Of a stretch of 64,000 bases of DNA, positions 33,118 to 41,105 are shown in pieces. The stretch covers positions 434,001 to 498,000 of the forward strand of contig NZ_WELI01000005.1 in assembly GCF_009184635.1 (NCBI RefSeq), read 5' to 3'. The stretch comes from Rudanella paleaurantiibacter. Lineage in GTDB: Bacteria; Bacteroidota; Bacteroidia; Cytophagales; Spirosomataceae. A model generated the notes under the pieces. It was not told where the DNA came from and did no database searches. It saw nothing but the letters and a program-made list of their open reading frames with translations. Positions within the stretch are counted from its first letter, which is position 1. Every line of letters begins with the position of its first letter. Position numbers and translations under genes: made by a program.

Positions 33118-35661
33118 ATGAAAAAGACGATCAGCATCAATATTAGTGGCGTCATCTTCCACATCGAAGAAGACGGCTACGACAAACTGAAGAGTTACCT
33201 GACTTCGGTACAGCAGTACTTCTCCTCGTACGAAGACAGCCAGGAAATTATTACCGACATCGAAAACCGGATTGCCGAGAAGCTGTTTGCCAAACTGAAG
33301 GCTAACGAAAAGCTAACCGGTAGCCCCCGCGAAGCCGTTACCCTTGAAGACGTCAACGAACTGATTGCGGCAATGGGTACCGTGGCCGATTTTGAGGCCG
33401 TTGAAGAAGAGGAACTGTTCACAACCTCGGCCCGCAGCAACCAAAGCAACCCCGCGGGTGGCTCAGCAAGCACGGCAGGTGGTGCCTACGGGTACGGCTC
33501 CGCTACGGGTAGCACCCAAAGCGGCCGGACAAACACAGGCCCCCGGCGGCTGCTGCGCGACCTGCACCGCAAAACACTGGGCGGTGTGGCCTCTGGCCTG
33601 GCCAACTACTTCAATGTAGACCCGGTATGGGTTCGGCTGGTGTTCGTTTTGCTCGTGCTGGGTTTTCCGGCTCTGGGCAGTTCGTCTAACAACGAGGACT
33701 TCTTCGGTAGCCTGGCTGGCGTGACCGTACTGGCCTACATTGCCATGTGGATTGCGTTTCCGGGATCGAGCACGCTGGAAGACGACAAGACGGTGAAGAA
33801 GTTTTACCGTGACCCCGACGATAAAGTGCTGGGTGGTGTAGCCGCCGGACTGAGTGCCTATTTCGGTATCGACCGGGGTCTGGTACGCCTGCTGTTTGTG
33901 GTTTCGATTGCCCTCTTTGGCATCGGTCTGATCTCGTATCTGGTCTTGTGGGCGATCTCGCCCACGGCCGATACCGTGACCGAAAAAATGGAAATGCAGG
34001 GTCAACCCATTACGCTGGCCAACATTGAGCAGACCATCAAGCACAACCTCAACGTACCCGAAAGTGGCCCCGAAAGCGGCCTGACCAAAGTACTGCTATT
34101 TCCATTCCGGGCAGTATCCATGATTCTGTCAGGGCTGGGTCAGGCTCTCGGACCGTTTCTGAACGGGATTGTGAGCGTAATTCGGGTCCTGGCTGGGATC
34201 ATTCTGATTCTGGTGGCTTTTTCAGGCGTGATTGCCTGTGTAAGCCTGGCCGGAGCTGCTTTTGGCATCATCTCAGGGGTGTACCCTGACAATGCCGGGC
34301 CGTTTCCGTTCGACTGGATTCGGGCTGACCTCGATGCTCCCATGGTTATCACCACCTTTATTGCGGGGGTTCTGCCTTGTGTCGCCCTGGGCGTGTTGGG
34401 GGTAATGCTCATCACGCGCCGATTTTACTTCAATGGCCGCACGGCCCTTACCCTGTTGGGCATCTGGATTCTGAGCATGGTGATTGCCGGGGCCACCATT
34501 ACCCCTTTGGTGAGTGGGTTTAGCCGCAGCGAAACCATCGAAGAAACCGTGACACTGCCCGTTGCCAGTATCCCGACGCCTACCTTCGCGATGAGCGATA
34601 CGGATACCGAGTTCGACTATAACCCCAGCATCGAGATTCGGGGGTATGCCGGCAACGAGGTGCAACTGCTTCAGCGCTTTAAGGCCCGTGGCCGCAACCG
34701 GCAGGACGCCGAAAACAACGCCCGGACCATTAAGTACAACTACACCGTGAAAGACTCGACCATTCGGTTCAATCGCGAACTTGAACTGGCCCCCAAAGCC
34801 CGGTTCCGCGCTCAGGAACTGGATATGGATCTGCTTATTCCGTTTGAGAAGCCATTCCGCATGACCCGCGATTTCGCCTACTTCATCCGCAACCGGTTTA
34901 CCCAGACCGAACTCGACCGGATGGACCGGACAATCTGGAAACTGACCGCCAACGAGGGTCTGGTAAGCATTAATTTCCCACGAGACATTGAGCAGGAGTC
35001 AGACGAAAACAACGATCAGGCTAACAGCGATGATGACGATTTCACGGATGAGGATTTCAACGCCAGCTTCGACGCGGCAGGCCCCCGCACCCGCACCTTC
35101 AACGTACGTGGATTCGACGAGATCGAAGCAACCGGTGCCCTGGTGGTTCGGGTACAGCAGGGCGAAACGTTTCAGGTTGTAGCCGACGGCGAACAGCGCG
35201 AACTGGATAAGCTGGATGTTGAGGTGGATGGTCAGACCCTGAAACTCTCGCCCTCAAAAGGCAGCCTGTTTGGTAATCGTTCGAAAGCACCCGTCCGCGT
35301 CAGCGTGACCATGCCTACTGTTGAGGGGCTGAGCCTGACAGGCGCCTGCCAGGGTAAACTGGATGGGTTCGGGCGGCTCAATCGGCTTGATCTCGACCTT
35401 ACCGGTGCCAGCCTCGCCGTAATCGATGCCAACGTTGGCAGGCTTAGTGTGGAGATGACCGGGGCTTCAAAAGCGCAACTGAAAGGCAACGCCGACGAAT
35501 TGAAAAGCTCGTTGACCGGGGCATCGTTACTCGCTGCCAAGCAAATGTCGATTAACAAAGCCGAGGTCTCAGCCCACGGTGCCAGCAAAGCCGCTTTCGG
35601 GCAGGTGAATAATCTGGACGAAAGCACGTCGGGTGCCAGCAGCATTAGCCGCGGTAATTAA
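33118..35661 (+). CDS. Double PspC-domain membrane protein with C-terminal GIN (DUF2807) adhesin-like domain
   Basis: 847 residues. Residues 1-105: a conserved cytosolic region (MKKTISINISGVIFHIEEDGY). About 141-215: first PspC domain (LHRKTLGGVASGLANYFNVD, a membrane helix, then AMWIAFPG). About 227-290: second PspC (DPDDKVLGGVAAGLSAYFGID). About 330-460: further membrane helices (VIRVLAGIILILVAFSGVI; GVLPCVALGVLGVMLI; LLGIWILSMVIAGATI). From about 657 to the end: a DUF2807 'GIN' head with repeated SLTGA, DLTGAS, EMTGAS and SLTGASL beta turns. PspC proteins respond to envelope stress in the Psp system. Head and membrane parts together suggest an envelope-stress membrane organiser. The downstream gene encodes a stand-alone secreted homologue of the GIN domain. 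Confidence 0.87.
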   Translation: MKKTISINISGVIFHIEEDGYDKLKSYLTSVQQYFSSYEDSQEIITDIENRIAEKLFAKLKANEKLTGSPREAVTLEDVNELIAAMGTVADFEAVEEEELFTTSARSNQSNPAGGSASTAGGAYGYGSATGSTQSGRTNTGPRRLLRDLHRKTLGGVASGLANYFNVDPVWVRLVFVLLVLGFPALGSSSNNEDFFGSLAGVTVLAYIAMWIAFPGSSTLEDDKTVKKFYRDPDDKVLGGVAAGLSAYFGIDRGLVRLLFVVSIALFGIGLISYLVLWAISPTADTVTEKMEMQGQPITLANIEQTIKHNLNVPESGPESGLTKVLLFPFRAVSMILSGLGQALGPFLNGIVSVIRVLAGIILILVAFSGVIACVSLAGAAFGIISGVYPDNAGPFPFDWIRADLDAPMVITTFIAGVLPCVALGVLGVMLITRRFYFNGRTALTLLGIWILSMVIAGATITPLVSGFSRSETIEETVTLPVASIPTPTFAMSDTDTEFDYNPSIEIRGYAGNEVQLLQRFKARGRNRQDAENNARTIKYNYTVKDSTIRFNRELELAPKARFRAQELDMDLLIPFEKPFRMTRDFAYFIRNRFTQTELDRMDRTIWKLTANEGLVSINFPRDIEQESDENNDQANSDDDDFTDEDFNASFDAAGPRTRTFNVRGFDEIEATGALVVRVQQGETFQVVADGEQRELDKLDVEVDGQTLKLSPSKGSLFGNRSKAPVRVSVTMPTVEGLSLTGACQGKLDGFGRLNRLDLDLTGASLAVIDANVGRLSVEMTGASKAQLKGNADELKSSLTGASLLAAKQMSINKAEVSAHGASKAAFGQVNNLDESTSGASSISRGN

Positions 35662-35726
35662 TCTGGACGCATGCAACGCGCAGGCTATAATCTGCATCTA
35701 TCCACTGATTAATCGAATAAACAGTC

Positions 35727-36434
35727 ATGAAACGAAACACCTTTTTCCTTCTCGCCCTAACATTGATCACCGGTCTCACGATGGGCTTCGCCCAGGCCGC
35801 CGACGATGTCCGCACGTTTAGCCTGAATGGCTTCGACAAAGTCGACATCGGCAGTGCCTTCACGATTCAGGTGACTCAGGGCAGTCAGTTCAGCGTAAAG
35901 GCGTCGGGCCGCGACGAAGATCTGAACCAACTGGAAGCTACCGTTACGGGCGGCACCCTCAAGGTTCGGTACAAAAAGAGCAACTGGGGTTGGAACAACA
36001 ACCGTAAGAACATTCGCATCGATGTGGTAATGCCACAATTGCGCGGTATGAACTTCTCCGGGGCCAGCACGGCAACAGTGCGCGGTTTCCGCAATCAGGG
36101 CGACGTAAAACTCGATGTATCGGGAGCCTCAACGGCCAATATCGACCTCGATGCCGACGGGCTTCAGGTTGATTTTTCGGGGGCCTCGTCGGTAACGCTC
36201 AATGGCCGCGCCACCCGCATGTCGGGCGATGTGTCGGGGGCTACTACCCTACGGGCCTATGAGCTTAAGACCAAACAGGTCAACCTCGACGTATCGGGGG
36301 CCAGCAACGCCAGCGTATCGGCCACCGAAAAAGTAAACGTTGAAGCCAGCGGAGCCAGCAGCGTCCGCTACCGGGGCGGGGCTTCGGTGAGCAGCAACAC
36401 ATCGGGTGCCAGCAGCGTGCGCCGGGATAGCTAA
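35727..36434 (+). CDS. Secreted GIN-domain (DUF2807) protein
   Basis: 235 residues. A signal peptide (MKRNTFFLLALTLITGLTMGFAQA) is followed by VRTFSLNGFDKVDIGSAFTI, and a right-handed beta fold with recurring SGAS turns (FSGAST, VSGAST, FSGASS, VSGASN, ASGASS, TSGASS). It matches the C-terminal domain of the preceding gene in motif order (FDKVDIG and FDEIEATG), so the two likely arose by duplication. It lies 65 nt downstream in the same direction, probably the last gene of the PadR operon, and ends at a strong terminator. Function of the domain is unknown; adhesin-like in the periplasm or on the outer membrane. Confidence 0.88.
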   Translation: MKRNTFFLLALTLITGLTMGFAQAADDVRTFSLNGFDKVDIGSAFTIQVTQGSQFSVKASGRDEDLNQLEATVTGGTLKVRYKKSNWGWNNNRKNIRIDVVMPQLRGMNFSGASTATVRGFRNQGDVKLDVSGASTANIDLDADGLQVDFSGASSVTLNGRATRMSGDVSGATTLRAYELKTKQVNLDVSGASNASVSATEKVNVEASGASSVRYRGGASVSSNTSGASSVRRDS

Positions 36435-36460
36435 TCCCCTACAACCACAACGCAACGGCT

Positions 36461-36498
36461 AAAAACCTCGCTCGTCGTACCCGATGGGCGAGGTTTTT
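36461..36498 (+). terminator. Terminator closing the PadR operon
   Basis: AAAAACCTCGC (36461-36471) pairs with GCGAGGTTTTT (36488-36498). Confidence 0.9.
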
Positions 36499-36596
36499 GT
36501 TTTAGGGCAGTTTGTACCTGCCTCAAACGGGTAACCGACTCCGCCTTTCGTCTTTGAAATAAGAATGACTGCCGTGTAGTTGGCACATCCGTTTCC

Positions 36597-37910
36597 ATGA
36601 ACAAAACCCTATTCTCCCTGACCTGTCTGCTGACCTCGGTTTTAGCTACCGACGGTATACAGGCCCACGTACGGGCCATTCCGCCCACTAAATCGGTTGC
36701 GGGCCCCAAACGTTCCATCAAACCGACCGACGTAAAACTTCCGGCGGGTTTCTCGGCCAGTATCGTCGCCGAAGGCATGGGTACCCCCCGGCACATTGCG
36801 GTGAGCAAAACCGGCGATGTGTACGTGAAATTAGCCAAGCTGAAAGATGGCAAGGGAATTTACCGGCTCCGCGACACAGACAACGATGGTGTGATGGATG
36901 AGCGGGTCGGCTTTGGCGACTACCCCGGCACGGGCATTCTGATAAAAAACGGATACCTGTACGCATCGTCGAACAACAGCGTATTCCGGTATAAACTGAA
37001 TGCGAACGAGGAAGTAATAGCCCCCGACCAACCCGAGAAGATTGTTTCGGGGCTGCGCGAAAAAGAGCGCGACAAATCAAAATCCATTGCAATTGACGGA
37101 GCGGGAAACCTGTACGTAAACATTGCCTCCGACAACGACCGGTGCCGCGAACCCAACAGCGGCAAAGGCATCATGCCCTGTTCGCTGCTCGACTCGGCGG
37201 CCGGTATCTGGCGATTTAAAGCCGATGCCACCAATCAGGTTTTCGGTGATGGGGTTCGGTTTGCAACCGGCCTGAAAAACGTGGTGGGCCTCGACTGGAA
37301 TACCAAAAGCAACACCCTGTTTGTGATGATGCACGGCCGGGGGGCATTCGATGATTTTTACCCGCAGTATTACACCCCGCAACAAAGCGCCGAACTCCCC
37401 GCCGAAACGATGTATGCATTGAAGCAGGGCGACGATGCCGGTTGGCCGTATATCTACTACGATCACATCCAGAAAAAGAAACTACTGGCTCCCGAATACG
37501 GTGGCGACGGTAAAAAGCCCGGCACAGCCAAAACCATCGACCCGGTAGCGGCTTTCCCGGCCCACCTTGGCCCGAACGCCCTGCTGTTTTACACAGGCAA
37601 TGCCTTCCCCGAACGCTACCGCAACGGCGCATTTATTGCGTTCCACGGTCAGTCGCAACCCCTGCACAAAGGGTATATGGTGGGGTTTGTACCCTTCAAG
37701 AACGGGAAGCCATCAGGCCCCTGGGAGATTTTCGCCGATAACTTTGCCGGTATTGACCTTGCTAAACCTTCTGGCCCGGTACAACACCGCCCATGTGGCC
37801 TCGCCCAGGGACCAGACGGCTCGTTGTACGTAACCGACGACCTGAACGGTACCGTTTTCAAGATTAGCTACAAAGGCCCGGTTGCTAAGGCGAGTGCCTC
37901 GAAAAAGTAA
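36597..37910 (+). CDS. Secreted sorbosone/glucose dehydrogenase-like beta-propeller protein
   Basis: 437 residues with a signal peptide ending after about residue 23. The six-bladed propeller of the PQQ-dependent sugar dehydrogenase family shows LPAGFSASIVAEGMGTPRHIAV, a DTDNDGVMDE Ca-binding-type loop, SKSIAIDGAGNLYVNIASDNDR, GLKNVVGLDW, MMHGRGAFDD, DDAGWPYIYYD, HLGPNALLFYTGNAFP and GPDGSLYVTDDLNGTVFKI. Length and motifs fit the sorbosone-dehydrogenase subfamily. The cofactor and substrate are not proven. The gene has its own region, following the PadR-operon terminator and converging on a transglutaminase gene. Confidence 0.88.
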   Translation: MNKTLFSLTCLLTSVLATDGIQAHVRAIPPTKSVAGPKRSIKPTDVKLPAGFSASIVAEGMGTPRHIAVSKTGDVYVKLAKLKDGKGIYRLRDTDNDGVMDERVGFGDYPGTGILIKNGYLYASSNNSVFRYKLNANEEVIAPDQPEKIVSGLREKERDKSKSIAIDGAGNLYVNIASDNDRCREPNSGKGIMPCSLLDSAAGIWRFKADATNQVFGDGVRFATGLKNVVGLDWNTKSNTLFVMMHGRGAFDDFYPQYYTPQQSAELPAETMYALKQGDDAGWPYIYYDHIQKKKLLAPEYGGDGKKPGTAKTIDPVAAFPAHLGPNALLFYTGNAFPERYRNGAFIAFHGQSQPLHKGYMVGFVPFKNGKPSGPWEIFADNFAGIDLAKPSGPVQHRPCGLAQGPDGSLYVTDDLNGTVFKISYKGPVAKASASKK

Positions 37911-37933
37911 GTATGCCGTTACAACGGTATCGC

Positions 37934-37966
37934 AAAGGCCCACGACCGAACCGGTCGTGGGCCTTT
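37934..37966. terminator. Bidirectional terminator
   Basis: AAAGGCCCACGACCG (37934-37948) pairs perfectly over 15 bp with CGGTCGTGGGCCTTT (37952-37966), loop of 3 nt, between convergent genes. Confidence 0.93.
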
Positions 37967-37997
37967 CACACATCAGGGGCCAGCATATAGGCAGTCT

Positions 37998-38987
37998 TCA
38001 TTGACTACTCACAACCGTACACGTCAGAATAAGCCTGAAATCTCCCGTGTCGCCTTTGGGTCGGCTCAGTACATGCACCGAGTACGGGCCAGGCCGGTAC
38101 ACCACCATAGGCAGTTCATAGCCGGTTGAGGTGCGAAACGCCCGCCCGTAAAACGCCTGTTCTTTCTGGGGATTCCTAAACCGATGGGCCAACACCTGAA
38201 ACTCCATATCGGCCGGATTTTGTAACACCAGCTTGAGTTTGCGCCGGATTTGAAACAAACCCCGCCGGGGAATATCGGGACCAAAGCCAAGCCCAAAAAA
38301 CGCACTGTACACCCGAGGTAGCGAATCAAACTCGGCCTTAGTAGCTACCGGGCTGCTTAGCCTGTCGGCCGGATCATGGGCGAAATGGTCAGCACTAAAC
38401 CACTCAGGGCGCGTCAGGAAATAATGCATATTTACCGGGCGGCTTCCTCCGTTGGTACTGGCCCAGGTCGGGTCGAGCATACGCCAGTGGCCGTCGAGCC
38501 AAACGGCGTTCCATTGGTGATTGATAGACTGAATAGGTGTACCAGCCTGTTCAAACTGGCCTTTAGCATACCCGCTGATGATTCGGGTCCGCAGGCCCGC
38601 CTGCCGGTACAACTGATACAGCAAAAGCGAGTAATCGGTACAGATACCTTTGCGAGTCTGCAACACCTGCCGGGCGGCTGCCAGCGTGTCAATAGGTCGG
38701 CTGCCATAGCTAACCCGAAACTCAGACGCCTTGGGTGCATCGTACCGAATGTGGGTGGCTACCCACAAAAACAGAGCCCTCGCCTTGGCTGAATCAGTAG
38801 TGGCACCGGCTGTAACGACTTGCACCAGCTCCGCCAAATCAGACGAAGGGTCAGGTGTTTCCGCCAGCTTTGAACCCTGCCCATTTCCTGTAATAGCGGT
38901 ACAAAAAGCAGACAGAATAGACAAACAGCCCCATAAAGCGGCTATTTGACTGCTTCTATGTCTGCCTTTTGCTACCACCGTTTTCAT
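37998..38987 (-). CDS. Secreted transglutaminase-like protein
   Basis: 329 residues with a signal peptide (hydrophobic core around residues 16-33). The transglutaminase core shows ALFLWVATHIRYD, RQVLQTRKGICTDYS with the catalytic Cys, INHQWNAVWLDGHWRMLDPTWA with catalytic His and Asp. A beta domain of about 120 residues follows, ending VLSRPKGDTGDFRLILT. The catalytic triad is complete, so cysteine-protease or crosslinking-type activity is possible. It lies 8 nt downstream of the PPC-domain gene in the same operon, and shares architecture with the divergent plus-strand gene at 39532. Confidence 0.85.
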   Translation of the reverse strand: MKTVVAKGRHRSSQIAALWGCLSILSAFCTAITGNGQGSKLAETPDPSSDLAELVQVVTAGATTDSAKARALFLWVATHIRYDAPKASEFRVSYGSRPIDTLAAARQVLQTRKGICTDYSLLLYQLYRQAGLRTRIISGYAKGQFEQAGTPIQSINHQWNAVWLDGHWRMLDPTWASTNGGSRPVNMHYFLTRPEWFSADHFAHDPADRLSSPVATKAEFDSLPRVYSAFFGLGFGPDIPRRGLFQIRRKLKLVLQNPADMEFQVLAHRFRNPQKEQAFYGRAFRTSTGYELPMVVYRPGPYSVHVLSRPKGDTGDFRLILTCTVVSSQ

Positions 38988-38995
38988 CCCCTGCT

Positions 38996-39499
38996 CTATT
39001 TTTTTCGGGGCTTGGCTTTTTTCCGGACAACTAGCTCCCGGTACCCAAACGTTGGGTCAGGCTCGCGGGTGTAAGCCACATCGGTCAGCACGCCCACCAC
39101 TGTCTCCGCAGTGGTGTAGATTTTACAGCCCGGCAACAAATGCCCTCCCAGCGTGCGCCCGGTGGAGTCTGAAACAGACAGGTGCAGGTGACTCCCGCCC
39201 GTTGAAAGCGTACCCACCAGCGACACTATCTCAAAATGCCCCTGCCAGCGGCTTGGCCCTTCCTGGTTAGCCAGTCGGAGCGTGAGGTCGGTAAGGCTGC
39301 CTACGCAGGTTAAGACCGCTCCCGCTTCGATACCTTCCTGCTGCACCAGCTTATCTAATTCTTCTTTTAAATCCTGCCCCGGCCGTAGCCGAAACGAGAG
39401 GGTTTTCATACCCGATGCCATTACGGGCACGGATGAAGACTGACTGTGAGCCATAATCGGTAAACTGAGTAGGGTAATAAGCAATAATAAGGCCCGCAT
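38996..39499 (-). CDS. Secreted PPC (DUF296) domain protein
   Basis: 167 residues from ATG 39497-39499, with a signal peptide (MRALLLLITLLSLPIMAHSQ). The PPC domain shows LSFRLRPGQDLKEELDKLVQQEGIEAGAVLTCVGSLTDLTLRLANQ, then GTLSTGGSHLHLSVSD and GRTLGGHLLPGCKIYTTAE. His residues in GGSHLHLS and GGHL are the putative metal-binding positions of the family. PPC proteins are trimeric, with plant relatives in AT-hook DNA-binding proteins. A secreted version is unusual. An in-frame ATG 16 codons upstream precedes the signal peptide and is less likely. It is divergent by 32 nt from the second transglutaminase. Confidence 0.83.
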   Translation of the reverse strand: MRALLLLITLLSLPIMAHSQSSSVPVMASGMKTLSFRLRPGQDLKEELDKLVQQEGIEAGAVLTCVGSLTDLTLRLANQEGPSRWQGHFEIVSLVGTLSTGGSHLHLSVSDSTGRTLGGHLLPGCKIYTTAETVVGVLTDVAYTREPDPTFGYRELVVRKKAKPRKK

Positions 39500-39531
39500 G
39501 AAAGTTATGCCTATGTGAAACTGATTGAGGA

Positions 39532-40569
39532 ATGCGAAACTACACATTAGGCCTTTCGCTGGCCACCCTAATGCTACTCACCGGCAGCGGATTTGTTGCC
39601 GCCCCCTCTGCCCCAGCCCGCTCAACCAACCTCGTAAGTTGGGAAACCACTGCGAATCCATTGCTGGCCTACGCGCCCGACGCCAATTATAGTGCTATCG
39701 ACGACTACGCCCGCCGTACGCCCGAGAGCCAATCCCGCGACCTGACCACCCTGGCCAAACACCTGACAGCTCCCGCCCGGTCCGATCTGGCCAAAGCCCG
39801 GTCAATATACGCCTGGATTTTGTCGCATGTGCGGTACGATATGAACGCGTACGGCAATGGCACGTACTTTTCGGAGGTCGAGTACGCCAACCGGGTACTC
39901 AAGTCGCGTCGGGCGGTTTGTACGGGCTTTTCGCTGTTGTATAAACACCTGCTCAACCGGGCGGGGGTCGACGTGGCCAACGTGAAGGGATACTCACGCA
40001 CCGACGACGGTACGGCTGGGCAGCCCACCGGCCCCGTAGACCACGAATGGAACGCCGTAAAACTCGATGGCGACTGGTATCTGGTCGATATTACGTGGGC
40101 CATTACAACCGGCAAAAGTGGGCGCCCCAATGACCATTACTTCCTGACCGACCCGCAGGCGTTTGTGGCTCAGCACCTGCCCGCTGACCCACGTTGGCAG
40201 CTACTCAACCCAACCGTCAGCAAAGCCGCTTTCGACCGGTTCCCAAAGCTCTACGACGCCTACTTTCGAATGGGATTCGATAGCCGGTTTCCACAAAACG
40301 GCCTTATTCGAACCAACGACGTAGCCACCATTACGTTTCGGAACCCGGAGGATGTAAAAATTATCTGCTCGATGGCCCGGCCGGGGTATAACTCCGTACA
40401 GACGGTGCCCTCTACCCTACAACGTAACGGCGACACCTACACCCTCACGGTACGCGTACCCCAACGGGGCACCTCTACCCTGTTTGTGTTTGCCAAACCG
40501 AAAGCCGAACCGGGTGGCCGGTACCAGCAGTACGAAGCCATCGGGTCGTTTTCGGTGGTCAAAGGTTAG
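39532..40569 (+). CDS. Secreted transglutaminase-like protein (paralogue)
   Basis: 345 residues with a signal peptide (MRNYTLGLSLATLMLLTGSGFVAAP). The core shows ARSIYAWILSHVRYDMNAYG, RRAVCTGFSLLYKHL with catalytic Cys, VDHEWNAVKLDGDWYLVDITWA with His and Asp. A C-terminal beta domain ends STLFVFAKPKAEPGGRY. It shares domain order, the RYD motif and the PKxDP/PKAEP tail with the minus-strand transglutaminase at 37998, so both likely arose by duplication around the PPC gene. Its start is 32 nt from the divergent PPC start, leaving almost no room for two separate promoters. The stop overlaps the convergent lipoprotein gene by 4 bp. Confidence 0.86.
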   Translation: MRNYTLGLSLATLMLLTGSGFVAAPSAPARSTNLVSWETTANPLLAYAPDANYSAIDDYARRTPESQSRDLTTLAKHLTAPARSDLAKARSIYAWILSHVRYDMNAYGNGTYFSEVEYANRVLKSRRAVCTGFSLLYKHLLNRAGVDVANVKGYSRTDDGTAGQPTGPVDHEWNAVKLDGDWYLVDITWAITTGKSGRPNDHYFLTDPQAFVAQHLPADPRWQLLNPTVSKAAFDRFPKLYDAYFRMGFDSRFPQNGLIRTNDVATITFRNPEDVKIICSMARPGYNSVQTVPSTLQRNGDTYTLTVRVPQRGTSTLFVFAKPKAEPGGRYQQYEAIGSFSVVKG

Positions 40570-40949
40570 CGTTTCCGAATACCGGTTAACTCAATATTCC
40601 GGGCTTTAAAGGCCGGGACTGGCACATCGTCGGCCCCGGCTGTTTTTATGGTGGTCGAATCAGTCAGTAAGGTGCCGGTGAAAACAACTGGCAGCCGGTT
40701 ATCGGTCGTTACCTGGTTCGCAATAGCGTAATCCAGAGCGGCCTGTTGCAATTCCTTGTCCAGATTGACCGGGAACCAACGTTCAGCCGTATTAGGCCGC
40801 GATACGCTCAAGAAATATTGGTAGCAGCCCCGGCTACACACGGCCACTTCTAAAAATCCCGGCTGATCAACCAACCGGGGTGTCGAAAGCTCATCTGACT
40901 GGCAGCTTGTTGCTCCTACCGCCAGCATGGTCATGAAAAAGTGCTTCAT
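40566..40949 (-). CDS. Small lipoprotein of unknown function
   Basis: 127 residues. The lipobox AVGATSC places the lipidated Cys at residue 16. The rest is a compact beta-rich domain with CSRGCYQYFLSVSRP (two Cys three apart), VNLDKELQQAALDYAI and VVFTGTLLTDSTTI. No named family is recognised. The stop overlaps the convergent transglutaminase stop by 4 bp. It is separated from the outer-membrane protein gene by that gene's terminator, so it has its own promoter. Confidence 0.6.
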   Translation of the reverse strand: MKHFFMTMLAVGATSCQSDELSTPRLVDQPGFLEVAVCSRGCYQYFLSVSRPNTAERWFPVNLDKELQQAALDYAIANQVTTDNRLPVVFTGTLLTDSTTIKTAGADDVPVPAFKARNIELTGIRKR

Positions 40950-41054
40950 AAAAGGTACGCTTTAGGTTTCGGCTTAGCGCTCGCAACGCTTATGCCAAAC
41001 CCGTTTTTTTCATGACTCTGTGATACACAAAAGCGTTGGAACAGATATAAAAAA

Positions 41055-41081
41055 AAGGCCCGCTCAAACTGAGCGGGCCTT
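41055..41081 (-). terminator. Rho-independent terminator of the Cys-rich outer-membrane protein gene
   Basis: AAGGCCCGCTC (41055-41065) pairs with GAGCGGGCCTT (41071-41081). On the minus strand it is followed by eight T, so it ends transcription coming from the gene at 41106-43058. Confidence 0.92.
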
Positions 41082-41105
41082 GTACTTAATCGACCTTTCG
41101 GTTAA

